Assembly (NCBI RefSeq): GCF_038051985.1
Contig: NZ_CP150291.1
Location: forward strand, 124,001-188,000
Origin: Solibacillus sp. FSL H8-0523
Lineage (GTDB): Bacteria > Bacillota > Bacilli > Bacillales_A > Planococcaceae
Reading direction: 5' to 3'
DNA: 64,000 nucleotides
Under the pieces are notes generated by a model, which ran no database searches, had not been told where the DNA came from, and worked only from the letters and a program-made list of their open reading frames with translations. Every line of letters begins with the position of its first letter. The first letter of the stretch is position 1. Positions 8,470-16,989 of the stretch are shown here, one piece after another. A program made the position numbers and the translations under genes.

Positions 8470-9151
8470 ACTCATTTACTGGGCGACATGCCAGTGGTAT
8501 TTTTTCGGGATCTGTTACAAGGCCCTCCGTAATATTCACTTCATGCATTTTGGCATCATAGGCAAATTTGAAAATACCATTATCAAAATCTGTGCCGATT
8601 TCCTTAAAGAATATGCCTTCAAGTGAGACAACTTTTGGACAAATGAACGCTACTTTAAAGTGCTCGCCTTCTTCGACTAAGTAAGCACGTACCCCTTTTT
8701 CAAAAACATCGATCAGCTCGTCTTCAGAAGGACGTTTTACCGATACAATGTGGAAATCTACGAATGGCACTTCTTTCAGTAAAACGTTTAAGAATGAGCC
8801 TTTCGTAATTTCTTCCCAGCGGCTTTGTGCGCTTTGACCTACGATGATTTGTGTAATATTAAAGTCCATCGCAATTTCTGTAATGACTTTATGAATCGGG
8901 CGTTTTTCGTTATCTTTTACAATGAACTCTTCTACTTCTAGCTCTTCTGTAAGCTGTTTCCATTGTTCAATGTAGCCAGATTTTTCCGCATCAAATGCAT
9001 CTAGTGGTTTGGCGTCGACCGTTAAAACGTAGAGTGGGCAATCTAGTAAAGTCGCTAGCTTGTGTCCACGACGAATTAAACGCTCGCCATTTTTTCCGTA
9101 ATATACACAAACTAAAATACTTTCATCCAAGCGGCCTTTTACGTATTTCAT
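8468..9151 (-). CDS. Universal-stress (KdpD-type Usp) domain protein
   Basis: A 227-residue soluble protein. The first 140 residues (ESILVCVYYGKNGERLIRRGHKLA, then LYVLTVD and IIVGQSAQSRWEEI) match the UspA-like domain of the KdpD sensor kinases, but no kinase, transmembrane or Walker domain is present. The last 85 residues form an unassigned domain. A GTG at 9163 overlaps the Shine-Dalgarno GAGGTG, so the ATG at 9151 (9 nt from it) is preferred. The gene is divergent from mrpA; linkage of a Usp domain with cation-transport genes suggests a role in ionic stress, which is inference. Confidence 0.75.
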   Translation of the reverse strand: MKYVKGRLDESILVCVYYGKNGERLIRRGHKLATLLDCPLYVLTVDAKPLDAFDAEKSGYIEQWKQLTEELEVEEFIVKDNEKRPIHKVITEIAMDFNITQIIVGQSAQSRWEEITKGSFLNVLLKEVPFVDFHIVSVKRPSEDELIDVFEKGVRAYLVEEGEHFKVAFICPKVVSLEGIFFKEIGTDFDNGIFKFAYDAKMHEVNITEGLVTDPEKIPLACRPVNE

Positions 9152-9494
9152 TTTAGTTCGCACCTCGTTTTCTTGTTCTATTAATATTTTATGGAAGATA
9201 AATTGTTGTTGAGAAATTCAGTATAAAAGAGTTAAAAATGATGCTATTACAGTGCATTCCATACATCATTATTGTATACTTAAAACTGTAATGTTTCACG
9301 GCGTTTAGTAATTTTTACATAATAATTTACGATTGGTTATAATTTCCGTTTCGCCTATCCATAAATGGAAGGATACTTTCTCTATATGCCACATTATTAT
9401 GAAGTGAGTTAAATGGTTAGTCAAGTGTCATTATTTAACCGACATTACTATACATAGCGTACATTGACTTTAAGTATGTAGGAGGTTTTTGCTT
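9152..9494. promoter_or_regulatory. Divergent intergenic region upstream of mrp; putative sigma-A promoter
   Basis: The gap holds a good plus-strand promoter: TTTACA (9314-9319), 18-bp spacer, TATAAT (9338-9343), giving a leader of about 140 nt before mrpA. An 8-bp inverted repeat ATTACAGT (9246-9253)/ACTGTAAT (9285-9292) lies between the two divergent genes and could be an operator or loop. AGTCAA near 9419 and TTGACT near 9466 are a weaker inverted pair in the leader. No open frame with a ribosome site was seen. Confidence 0.55.
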
Positions 9495-11906
9495 TTGATT
9501 GTTGTATTGTCGATTTTACTTCCATTTTTAGCTGCGGCTTTAATTCCGTTTATATACAGGCGTTTTAAAAGCATTCATTTAGGATGGTTTATTTTAGTTG
9601 TGCCTGTCGTATTATTTTCGTTTCTAGCTACGTATATATCACGAATTGCTCGTGGTGAAACCTTTATCTACACGTTCGAGTGGATCCCCTCTTTTGGTAT
9701 TAACATAACGACCTATTTAGACGGTTTGAGTATGATTTTTGCGTTGCTCATTACCGGTGTAGGAAGTTTAGTAATACTTTATTCTATTTTCTATCTATCA
9801 AAAAAAGAATCTTTGCATCACTTTTATTGCTACTTGCTATTATTCATGGGGGCAATGTTAGGTGTTGTACTTTCCGACAATTTAATGGTGCTGTATGCGT
9901 TTTGGGAATTGACGAGTGTATCGTCGTTCTTATTGATCGCGTTTTGGCATCACCGTAAAGCTTCGCGTGCAGGTGCGCGTAAAGCAATGACAATTACCGT
10001 TTCTGGCGGCGTGGCCATGCTAGCCGGATTTTTAATGTTATATGTTGCTTCAGGCACATTTAGTATTCGTGAAATTTTGACGAATTTAGATGTTGTGCAG
10101 GGGAGCGGTTACTTTGTGCCAGCGATGTGCTTAGTGCTGCTGGGGGCTTTTACAAAATCCGCGCAGTTCCCGTTCCACATTTGGTTACCAGATGCGATGG
10201 AAGCACCAACGCCAGTTTCGGCTTACTTACACTCGGCAACGATGGTAAAGGCCGGGATTTATCTTGTTGCGCGTACGACACCAATTTTTGGTGGGCATGA
10301 GGTATGGTTTTGGGCTGTCAGCGGCGTCGGGTTAATGACGTTATTCTGGGGTTCATTTAACGCGGTACGTCAATTCGATTTAAAGGCGCTGCTTGCGTAT
10401 TCGACAATTAGTCAGCTTGGGTTAATTATGAGCTTGTTTGGACTTGGTTCTGCAGCCTTGCATTTTGGTTATACGGCGGAATCGGTTATTTATACGCAGG
10501 CCACATTTGCTGCACTGTTTCACTTAATTAACCACTCGACGTTTAAAGGTGCGCTATTTATGATGGTCGGAATTGTCGACCATGAAGTTGGTACACGTGA
10601 TATTCGTCGGCTGGGTGGCTTAATGGCACTGATGCCGTTTACGTTTACGATTGCAGTAATTGGCAGTTTTTCAATGGCCGGGTTACCGCCATTTAACGGC
10701 TTCTTAAGTAAGGAAATGTTCTTTGCTGCCACATTAAAAATTACGCAATTAGATATTTTTTCACTTGATTCATTTGGTTTAGTATTCCCGATTGTGGCAT
10801 GGATCGCGAGTATTTTCACGTTTATTTACTGCGTTATTATTGTCATGCGCACGTTCTTTGGGAAATTACAGCCAGATCGTTTAGAAAAGCCGCCACATGA
10901 GGCGCCGATTGGGATGCTAATTCCACCGTATATTTTAATTGCACTTGTGATTGGGATTTTCATCTTCCCAAATGTGTTAGGGCATTATATTTTAAGTCCG
11001 GCGATGGCGAGTATTTATCCAACGTTCCCATCAACTGAAGAAATGACCCCACATATTGCAGCGTGGCATGGCTATATTAATTCCGAATTGATTATGACGT
11101 TTGGAGTAGTGATTGTCGGGATTTTCTTATATAAAACGCTGAAAAAGTGGCGTCCCATGTATCAGTTAATTCCGCCGAACTATACGCTAAATGGTATTTA
11201 TGAACGCGTTATTGGTTCAGGGGAACATTATTCAGGCACGATTACAAACCGTTATATGAATGGCAATTTAACGTATTACTTCATTTATATTTATGTGGTT
11301 TTTGTCGGGATTTTAGCAGGCTATATGATTTATGCAGATCTGTTTAGCTGGAATCCAGCAAATGATTCGGTCATTGAGCCGTACGAATTAATTTTAGTGT
11401 TTGTCATGATTGCCGCAGCGGTCGCGATTCTTTTTGCGAAGCATCGCATTACGACGGTTTTACTAAACGGGGTACTTGGTTATTCGGTGGCGTTCTTCTT
11501 TGTGGTATTCCGTGCGCCAGATTTGGCGTTAACACAGCTTGTAGTAGAGTCTGTCACAACCGCGTTATTCTTACTGTCCTTTAAATTTTTACCGGAATTA
11601 CAGCCAGAAAAAGTATCAAAGGCTTGGAAATTTACGAAGGCGACTATTTCAATTGCAGTGGGGGCTACGGTAACCTTAATTGGTTTGGCGGTCATGAACT
11701 ATGATAAGTTCGAACCGATTTCCGCGTACTTTGAAGACGCGTACAATTTGGCGGGCGGAAAAAATATCGTCAATACGATTTTAGGTGATTTCCGTGCGTT
11801 CGATACGATGCTTGAAGTTGTCGTACTATTTATTGCAGGACTTGGCGTCTACACACTCATTAAGCTAAAGGCGAAAAAGGGGGATACAGACGTTGAAAGT
11901 AAATGA
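9495..11906 (+). CDS. mrpA: Na+/H+ antiporter subunit A (MrpA)
   Basis: An 803-residue membrane protein with about 20 membrane segments, the largest subunit of the hetero-oligomeric Mrp (Sha/Mnh) cation/proton antiporter. The N-terminal two thirds resemble complex I NuoL (FWELTSVSSFLLI, PDAMEAPTPVSAYLHSATMVKAG, ALFHLINHSTFKGALFM, GLPPFNGFLSKE), and the C-terminal third is the MrpA-specific MrpB-like region (FRAPDLALTQLVVESV). The length fits full MrpA. AGGAGG at 9480-9485 is 3 nt from a TTG at 9489 and 9 nt from the TTG at 9495; the latter is chosen. It begins a seven-gene operon with overlapping genes that expels Na+ and supports pH homeostasis. Confidence 0.95.
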   Translation: MIVVLSILLPFLAAALIPFIYRRFKSIHLGWFILVVPVVLFSFLATYISRIARGETFIYTFEWIPSFGINITTYLDGLSMIFALLITGVGSLVILYSIFYLSKKESLHHFYCYLLLFMGAMLGVVLSDNLMVLYAFWELTSVSSFLLIAFWHHRKASRAGARKAMTITVSGGVAMLAGFLMLYVASGTFSIREILTNLDVVQGSGYFVPAMCLVLLGAFTKSAQFPFHIWLPDAMEAPTPVSAYLHSATMVKAGIYLVARTTPIFGGHEVWFWAVSGVGLMTLFWGSFNAVRQFDLKALLAYSTISQLGLIMSLFGLGSAALHFGYTAESVIYTQATFAALFHLINHSTFKGALFMMVGIVDHEVGTRDIRRLGGLMALMPFTFTIAVIGSFSMAGLPPFNGFLSKEMFFAATLKITQLDIFSLDSFGLVFPIVAWIASIFTFIYCVIIVMRTFFGKLQPDRLEKPPHEAPIGMLIPPYILIALVIGIFIFPNVLGHYILSPAMASIYPTFPSTEEMTPHIAAWHGYINSELIMTFGVVIVGIFLYKTLKKWRPMYQLIPPNYTLNGIYERVIGSGEHYSGTITNRYMNGNLTYYFIYIYVVFVGILAGYMIYADLFSWNPANDSVIEPYELILVFVMIAAAVAILFAKHRITTVLLNGVLGYSVAFFFVVFRAPDLALTQLVVESVTTALFLLSFKFLPELQPEKVSKAWKFTKATISIAVGATVTLIGLAVMNYDKFEPISAYFEDAYNLAGGKNIVNTILGDFRAFDTMLEVVVLFIAGLGVYTLIKLKAKKGDTDVESK

Positions 11907-12315
11907 TGTGATTTTAAAAACCGTTGTACGATTCGTTGTATTCATCGTCTTTACGCTTGGGGTGTATTTGTTCTTTGCTGGACATAATGCACCAGGTGGC
12001 GGCTTTATTGGTGGTTTGGTGCTTGGTTCGGGGATTGTACTGCTCTACATTACGTACGATATCGAAACTGTGCATAAAGGAATGCCGTTTGATTTCAAAA
12101 GGGTTGCAGCGCTTGGTGTGTTACTTGCGACAGGGACTGCGGTCGCTTCGTTATTTTTTGATGCACCCTTTTTAACACAAACGGATGGCTATTTTGATAT
12201 TCCGCTACTTGGTGAAAAGCACTTATCAACGGTAACGATTTTTGAAGCGGGAGTGGCGCTGACGGTTGTTGGGACACTTGTGACGATTATTTTAAATATA
12301 AGTGAGGATGAATAG
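11893..12315 (+). CDS. mrpB: Na+/H+ antiporter subunit B (MrpB)
   Basis: A 140-residue protein with four membrane segments. The MrpB hallmark FFAGHNAPGGGFIGGLV is near residue 30, and the C-terminal helix follows the TVTIFEAGVAL segment. Translation starts at TTG (11893) behind a GGGGGAT stretch and overlaps the end of mrpA by 14 bp, so it is probably translationally coupled. It is a structural subunit of the Mrp complex in the cytoplasmic membrane. Confidence 0.95.
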   Translation: MKVNDVILKTVVRFVVFIVFTLGVYLFFAGHNAPGGGFIGGLVLGSGIVLLYITYDIETVHKGMPFDFKRVAALGVLLATGTAVASLFFDAPFLTQTDGYFDIPLLGEKHLSTVTIFEAGVALTVVGTLVTIILNISEDE

Positions 12316-12316
12316 T

Positions 12317-12655
12317 ATGGAATCATTAATGATTGTGCTTGTTGGCATACTCGTAGCAGTTGCTACTTATTTAATCCTCTCTCGTAGTGTGTTACGTGTC
12401 ATTGTCGGAACAGCGATTTTGTCACATGCCGTGCACCTTTTATTACTGACGGTAGGTGGCTTGAAAAAAGGAAGTGTACCGCTTTTAGGACAGGGGGCTG
12501 CACCGTTTACAGATGCCTTGCCGCAAGCGTTAATTTTAACGGCGATCGTTATTAGTTTTGCGGTAACTGCATTTTTACTTGTCCTTGCGTATCGGATGTA
12601 TTTAACGAATGGCAGCGATGACTTACAGGAGCTTGGAGGGTCATCAGATGAGTAA
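12317..12655 (+). CDS. mrpC: Na+/H+ antiporter subunit C (MrpC)
   Basis: A 112-residue, three-TM protein homologous to NuoK of complex I. SHAVHLLLL and DALPQALILTAIVISFAVTAF are the conserved NuoK/MrpC segments; the latter carries the family's ALVLTAIV-type helix. The frame extends upstream, but GAGG at 12304-12307 places the start at the ATG of 12317, one base after the mrpB stop and close to the family's usual length. It ends inside mrpD. Confidence 0.93.
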   Translation: MESLMIVLVGILVAVATYLILSRSVLRVIVGTAILSHAVHLLLLTVGGLKKGSVPLLGQGAAPFTDALPQALILTAIVISFAVTAFLLVLAYRMYLTNGSDDLQELGGSSDE

Positions 12656-14132
12656 TATATTAGTGTTACCTATGATCGTGCCGATTATTACAGCGGCACT
12701 ACTTGTATTTTTACATGATCAGATTAAATTACAACGAATCGTAAGTCTGATTACGATGATTTTCGTAAGCGGGGTATCGGTTGTCCTGTTGCAGCTTATT
12801 CAAACAGAGGGCATTTTGCGCCTTGATTTTAGTGGCTGGTTACCGCCGTTTGGGATTTTATTTGTGGCGGATTCGTTTTCTGTACTGCTCGTCTTAACGT
12901 CGAGTATTGTTACGACCATTTGTTTGATTTATGCGTTTTCGACAATTGGCGAAGCGCGTGAAAAAATGTACTTTTATCCGTTTGTGTTGTTTTTAATTGC
13001 AGGGGTAAATGGTTCGTTTTTAACGGGCGATATTTTTAACTTATTCGTTTGTTTTGAAGTCATGCTACTTGCCTCGTATGCGTTAATCGCACTTGGTGGA
13101 GAGAAATTCCAGCTACGTGAATCATTAAAATACGTATTGATTAATGTGGTGGCGTCATGGATGTTCTTAGTGGCGTTAGCGTATTTATACGGCACAGTGA
13201 AAACGTTAAACATGGCACATATTGCACAGCGTGTAGCAGAGGTTGGGCAAGAGCCGTTATTAACACTTGTGTCGTTTATTTTCTTACTGGTCTTTGCGCT
13301 AAAAGCCGGGTTACTGTTATTCTTCTGGCTACCAGGCTCGTATAGTGTGCCGCCAACCGCGGTGCAGGCACTATTTGCCGCACTGTTAACGAAAGTCGGG
13401 ATCTATGCGTTATTCCGTACCTTTACGCTAATGTTCCCACTACAGCCGGAGATTACACACACGGTGATTGGTGTGATGGCTGGGCTGACGATACTTGCAG
13501 GCTGTCTAGGGGCGTTGTCAGGTAAAGATGTTCGAACGATTGCTTCTTATAATGTCATTATTGGCGTCGGCTTTATTTTGATGGCACTTGCGATTGGCAA
13601 TGAAGAGGCTTTCGCTGGGGCTGTGTATTATTTAATTCATGACATGATCGCAAAGGCGCTATTGTTCTTATTAATTGGCACAATGGTCATGCTGACAGGC
13701 GAAATAGTCGTGAAAAACATGAACGGACTCATTCGAAACTATCCGCTATTCGGTTGGCTGTTCTTTTTAACAATGTGTGGACTAATCGGAATTCCGCCAC
13801 TAAGTGGATTTATCGGCAAAGTGTTAATCGGGCAAGGTGCGGTCACACAAGGTTCTTACGTATTATTAGCGTTAGGCTTTGGCTCTAGTATTATTGTACT
13901 GTACTCACTGCTCCGTATTTTCTTAGCCTCTTTCTTTGGGGAAGCGACGATTAGCGAGGAAGATAAAAAGCCGATTCCAACAGGTGCGTATGTGTCGTTT
14001 GTACTTTTAGCGATATGCATGATTGTACTAGGTGTTGGCGCGGAGGGAATTGCTGTTTATGTAAATGACGCGGCGTATACGTTAGCCAACCCATCTGTTT
14101 ATATTGACGCGATTTTAAATACGAATAAGTAA
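12648..14132 (+). CDS. mrpD: Na+/H+ antiporter subunit D (MrpD)
   Basis: A 494-residue, 14-TM proton-channel-type subunit related to NuoM/NuoN. Visible conserved parts are FNLFVCFEVMLLASYALIALGG (with the membrane Glu), LLLFFWLPGSYSVPPTAVQALFAALLTKVGIYAL and GLIGIPPLSGFIGK. GGAGG lies 8 nt before the ATG at 12648, and the gene overlaps mrpC by 8 bp. Together with MrpA it forms the proton-translocating core of the complex. Confidence 0.95.
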   Translation: MSNILVLPMIVPIITAALLVFLHDQIKLQRIVSLITMIFVSGVSVVLLQLIQTEGILRLDFSGWLPPFGILFVADSFSVLLVLTSSIVTTICLIYAFSTIGEAREKMYFYPFVLFLIAGVNGSFLTGDIFNLFVCFEVMLLASYALIALGGEKFQLRESLKYVLINVVASWMFLVALAYLYGTVKTLNMAHIAQRVAEVGQEPLLTLVSFIFLLVFALKAGLLLFFWLPGSYSVPPTAVQALFAALLTKVGIYALFRTFTLMFPLQPEITHTVIGVMAGLTILAGCLGALSGKDVRTIASYNVIIGVGFILMALAIGNEEAFAGAVYYLIHDMIAKALLFLLIGTMVMLTGEIVVKNMNGLIRNYPLFGWLFFLTMCGLIGIPPLSGFIGKVLIGQGAVTQGSYVLLALGFGSSIIVLYSLLRIFLASFFGEATISEEDKKPIPTGAYVSFVLLAICMIVLGVGAEGIAVYVNDAAYTLANPSVYIDAILNTNK

Positions 14133-14145
14133 GGAGGGTGAGCGT

Positions 14146-14628
14146 ATGTTAGGACAATTTATTATTAATATATTTATTGCGGCGTTATGGTTTTTATTAG
14201 CGGATGACCCGAATGCTGACTTTGCAACATTTATGTCAGGCTTCTTTGTCGGGATGCTGATTTTATATGCGATGCACCGATTTTTCGGTACGCAATTTTA
14301 CTTACGCCGTGTATTAAAGATTTTGAAGCTCATCCTGTTATTTATTCAAGAGCTATTATTATCGAGCGTCGAGGTGTTAAAGCAAGTGCTAGACCCACAA
14401 CTTAAAATTACGCCGGGCATCTTTACATATGAAACATGTCTTGAGGGTGATTGGCAAGTAACAGCGTTAGCATTGCTTTTAACGTTAACACCAGGGTCAG
14501 TCGTGATGGAAGTATCAGAAGACGGGAAAACGTTTTACATTCACGCCATGGACATTGTGGAATCAAAAGAAACGGTGCTGCGTTCGATAGGGAAATTTGA
14601 AATGGCCATCTTGGAGGTGACACAATGA
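14146..14628 (+). CDS. mrpE: Na+/H+ antiporter subunit E (MrpE)
   Basis: A 160-residue protein with two to three N-terminal membrane segments and a soluble C-terminal domain. The conserved MrpE block TLTPGSVVMEVSEDGKTFYIH and the preceding ALALLL are present. AAGGAGG lies upstream of the ATG at 14146. It ends with a 4-bp overlap with mrpF. It is specific to Mrp antiporters and has no complex I counterpart. Confidence 0.94.
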   Translation: MLGQFIINIFIAALWFLLADDPNADFATFMSGFFVGMLILYAMHRFFGTQFYLRRVLKILKLILLFIQELLLSSVEVLKQVLDPQLKITPGIFTYETCLEGDWQVTALALLLTLTPGSVVMEVSEDGKTFYIHAMDIVESKETVLRSIGKFEMAILEVTQ

Positions 14629-14909
14629 TTGATTTAATATTAAAGGCATCATTAGTGTTATTTATGGTAGGGATTGCGTTGTCACTTGTACGTGTGATTA
14701 AAGGGCCATCCTTACCAGACCGAGCGATTGCGTTGGATACGATTAGTGTGAATTTGATTTCGGCAATAGCGATTATTTCTATTGTGTTAAAGACGAAAGC
14801 ATTTTTAGAGGCGATTTTAATTTTAGGGATTTTATCATTTATCGGAACAATCGCATTCTCGAAATACATTGAAAGAGGTGTCATCGTTGAGCGTAAATCA
14901 ACTGATTGA
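14625..14909 (+). CDS. mrpF: Na+/H+ antiporter subunit F (MrpF)
   Basis: A 94-residue, three-TM subunit with the MrpF pattern VIKGPSLPDRAIALDTISVNL and AFLEAILILGILSFIGTIAF. The start ATG overlaps the mrpE stop (ATGA), and the gene overlaps mrpG by 23 bp, so translation is coupled through the 3' part of the operon. Required for assembly of the Mrp complex in studied Bacillus species. Confidence 0.94.
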   Translation: MIDLILKASLVLFMVGIALSLVRVIKGPSLPDRAIALDTISVNLISAIAIISIVLKTKAFLEAILILGILSFIGTIAFSKYIERGVIVERKSTD

Positions 14910-15279
14910 GTTAATGGCGGCACTGTTCATTTTACTTGGCGCGATTGTTAGTGTCATTAGTGCATACGGCATGATTCGCTTGCCAGATGTGTATACGCGC
15001 TCACATGCAGCGACGAAAAGTGCGACGTTATCGGTACTATTGTGCTTATTCGGTGCGTTCGTGTATTTTTGGATTCATGATGGCTATGTGAGTATTCGTT
15101 TGATTTTAGGGATTGTCTTTGTATTTATTACAGCACCGGTTGCGGGACATTTAGTATGTCGCGCTGCGTATCGTTCACGTGTACCGCTTGCAGAAGGTTC
15201 AGGGGATGATGCATTAAAGCCGGTATTGTTTGGAGAAGAAGACGGTGAAGTAAAGTCAGATGGAGAAGAAATGAAATAA
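14887..15279 (+). CDS. mrpG: Na+/H+ antiporter subunit G (MrpG)
   Basis: A 130-residue protein with three membrane segments; YGMIRLPDVYTRSHAATKSATLSV is the MrpG signature. The frame opens upstream, but AAAGAGGTG at 14872-14880 fits a TTG start at 14887 (SVNQLIELMAALF after the initiator). The C-terminal tail is long and acidic (GEEDGEVKSDGEE), slightly longer than the usual subunit. It is the last gene of the operon and is followed by a strong terminator. Confidence 0.92.
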   Translation: MSVNQLIELMAALFILLGAIVSVISAYGMIRLPDVYTRSHAATKSATLSVLLCLFGAFVYFWIHDGYVSIRLILGIVFVFITAPVAGHLVCRAAYRSRVPLAEGSGDDALKPVLFGEEDGEVKSDGEEMK

Positions 15280-15289
15280 GTTGATGCAG

Positions 15290-15329
15290 AGCGCCACAAG
15301 TTATTAACAAAACTTGTGGCGCTTTTTTT
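15290..15329 (+). terminator. Terminator of the mrp operon
   Basis: Perfect 13-bp stem AGCGCCACAAGTT/AACTTGTGGCGCT with an 8-nt loop and a run of seven T. Confidence 0.95.
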
Positions 15330-15354
15330 GTTTTATACGCAAAAAAATTATTGC

Positions 15355-15635
15355 TGTGGATACATGTGGATAACTTTGTGTATAACTCGTAATTAGCACG
15401 CAAGTAGGAGCGAGAAAAGTAGGAAAAAAGGAAAATATGTACGTTTAGTAGCAAGCATTAGGACGAAAAAACGAAGATCCACACAAGCATGTAACCGTCT
15501 AATAGCAGGAGTTTCCCCATCATTATGCTCGTTTTGTGGATAACTAAAGGACAAGTTGTTGAAAAAGCGTGCTTAAATTGTGTGTAACTGTTGAAACAGT
15601 GGATAACTCTGTGGATAAAAAGAATATGTGGATAG
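15355..15635 (-). promoter_or_regulatory. DnaA-box cluster (non-oriC)
   Basis: On the plus strand TGTGGATAA (the complement of the DnaA box TTATCCACA) occurs exactly at 15365-15373, 15535-15543 and 15610-15618. One-mismatch copies lie at 15355 (TGTGGATAC), 15377 (TGTGTATAA), 15598 (AGTGGATAA) and 15627 (TGTGGATAG). All point the same way. The stretch has no gene and fills most of the gap between the mrp terminator and the GntR promoter. No dnaA or dnaN gene is near, so this is not the usual oriC; DnaA-box clusters away from oriC that affect initiation are known in B. subtilis. Confidence 0.7.
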
Positions 15636-15649
15636 TTTTTCTCGTTTAA

Positions 15650-15678
15650 TTGACAAATACGCTAAGTTTTTATATAGT
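15650..15678 (+). promoter_or_regulatory. Sigma-A promoter of the GntR/ABC operon
   Basis: TTGACA (15650-15655), 17-bp spacer, TATAGT (15673-15678): near-consensus promoter directly upstream of the YtrA-type regulator gene. Confidence 0.85.
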
Positions 15679-15699
15679 ACACTACAACACTAATGTACT
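15676..15699. promoter_or_regulatory. Operator-like palindrome over the GntR operon start
   Basis: AGTACA (15676-15681) and TGTACT (15694-15699) form an inverted repeat with a 12-bp centre that overlaps the -10 box and the expected transcription start. The position fits autorepression by the GntR protein encoded next; the protein-site pairing is inferred. Confidence 0.55.
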
Positions 15700-15724
15700 G
15701 ATTAAGAAAGAAGGGGGGATCCAT

Positions 15725-16096
15725 TTGGATTTCAACGCGCAAAGTACAACGCCTATTTATATGCAACTTGCAGATTGGTTGGAGCAAGAAATTCTTGCTG
15801 ACCGTTTACTACCAGATGGCAAAGTGTATTCGCAATATCAGCTCGCCGAAATTTTCAATATTAATCCAGCAACAGCGGGCAAGGGATTAACGATTTTAGT
15901 AGAAAAAGAAATTCTATATAAAAAGAGGGGACTTGGGATGTTTGTTGTAGCTGATGCAAAACAGCGGATTATTGCAACGCGTAAAAATGAAACATTAACA
16001 CAGCTAGCAAAGGAGCTTGTACAAGAAGCCAAGCGTTTAGGTGTTTCGGATGAGGATGTTATTAGCTTAATACAACATATTCAACAGGAGGGGTGA
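15725..16096 (+). CDS. GntR-family (YtrA subfamily) transcriptional regulator
   Basis: A 123-residue regulator, the short length typical of YtrA-type GntR proteins: winged helix at residues about 8-80 (PIYMQLADWLEQEILADRL, QYQLAEIFNINPATAGKGLTIL, GLGMFVV) followed by a short helical dimerisation tail. The frame runs upstream into the promoter, so the TTG at 15725 behind AAGGGGGG is the supported start. It heads an operon with an ABC ATPase and two membrane proteins, the arrangement of ytr-type operons that respond to cell-wall antibiotics in Bacillus. It probably represses its own operon. Confidence 0.88.
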   Translation: MDFNAQSTTPIYMQLADWLEQEILADRLLPDGKVYSQYQLAEIFNINPATAGKGLTILVEKEILYKKRGLGMFVVADAKQRIIATRKNETLTQLAKELVQEAKRLGVSDEDVISLIQHIQQEG

Positions 16097-16101
16097 GCGA
16101 T

Positions 16102-16989
16102 TTGATTTTATGCGAACAACTACAAAAGCGTTATGGGAAAAAAATGATTTTAGCGAATGTGTCTTTTGAAATAAATGAACCAAAAATTGTCGGTTTAATT
16201 GGTCGTAATGGGGTCGGCAAGTCGACGTTATTAAAAATGCTTGCAGGCCATCTAAACGCATCGAGTGGCACGATAGAAGTTGTTGGGAAAAAAGCATTTC
16301 AAAACTTAACGGTCGCTGCGAATACGATTTTGGTTGAGGCCCACATGACGTTTCCAAGTGTGTTAACGCTAAAAGAAATTTTGCAAAACGCACCGAAGTT
16401 TTATCCGAATTTTGCGCTTGATTTAGCGTTTGAACTGTTGAAATTTAGTGGCATTGCGGATGAAAATCATCACCATCAGCTGTCTAAAGGGCAAAAGGCA
16501 GCATTCAATTTAATATACGGCATGGCGAGCCGTAGTGCGGTGACGCTACTAGATGAGCCAATGAATGGTATGGACGAAACGATTCGCGATGATATGTATC
16601 GTGTGATTTTAAAGGACTTCTTAGCACATCCGCGCATTCTGATTATTTCAAGCCATTACTTAAATGAGATGGAGCATTTAATCGAAGATATTTTGCTACT
16701 TCATGAAGGACAGGTTGAGCTTTTTGCGCCGGTAGATGAAGTGCAAAACATCGCCGTAAAGCTTGTTGGGCAAAAGGATCAGGTCGCGCCGTATTTAGCG
16801 AAATGTGACGTGCTGTTAACACGGGAAAACGGGCCACTGTTTGAAGCGATTGTGCGCAGTAATGATGTGCCACTACCAGACAATGTGCGCCAGCAAAATT
16901 TAACGGCAAGTGACGTGTGTAAAGTATTAACGACGACGAAGGGAGGTTCTATTGATGACATCTATCGTAACGGTGAGTCCGGCGCGTAA
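16102..16989 (+). CDS. ABC transporter ATP-binding protein (YtrB-like)
   Basis: A 295-residue ABC ATPase. Walker A GRNGVGKST is near residue 37, the signature is the unusual LSKGQKAAFNL (Lys in place of the second residue of LSGGQ), and Walker B is VTLLDEPMNGMD. The second half is a C-terminal regulatory extension. A GTG at 16093 lies inside the AGGAGGGG ribosome site, so the TTG at 16102 is preferred. It follows the GntR gene by 5 bp and overlaps the next gene by 35 bp. The degenerate signature is common in YtrB/EcsA-like ATPases. Cargo unknown. Confidence 0.88.
   Translation: MILCEQLQKRYGKKMILANVSFEINEPKIVGLIGRNGVGKSTLLKMLAGHLNASSGTIEVVGKKAFQNLTVAANTILVEAHMTFPSVLTLKEILQNAPKFYPNFALDLAFELLKFSGIADENHHHQLSKGQKAAFNLIYGMASRSAVTLLDEPMNGMDETIRDDMYRVILKDFLAHPRILIISSHYLNEMEHLIEDILLLHEGQVELFAPVDEVQNIAVKLVGQKDQVAPYLAKCDVLLTRENGPLFEAIVRSNDVPLPDNVRQQNLTASDVCKVLTTTKGGSIDDIYRNGESGA

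Noticed and set aside
15355-15635. Chromosomal origin of replication
   Set aside because: DnaA boxes are present, but no dnaA, dnaN, rpmH or recF neighbours and no obvious AT-rich unwinding element next to the boxes.
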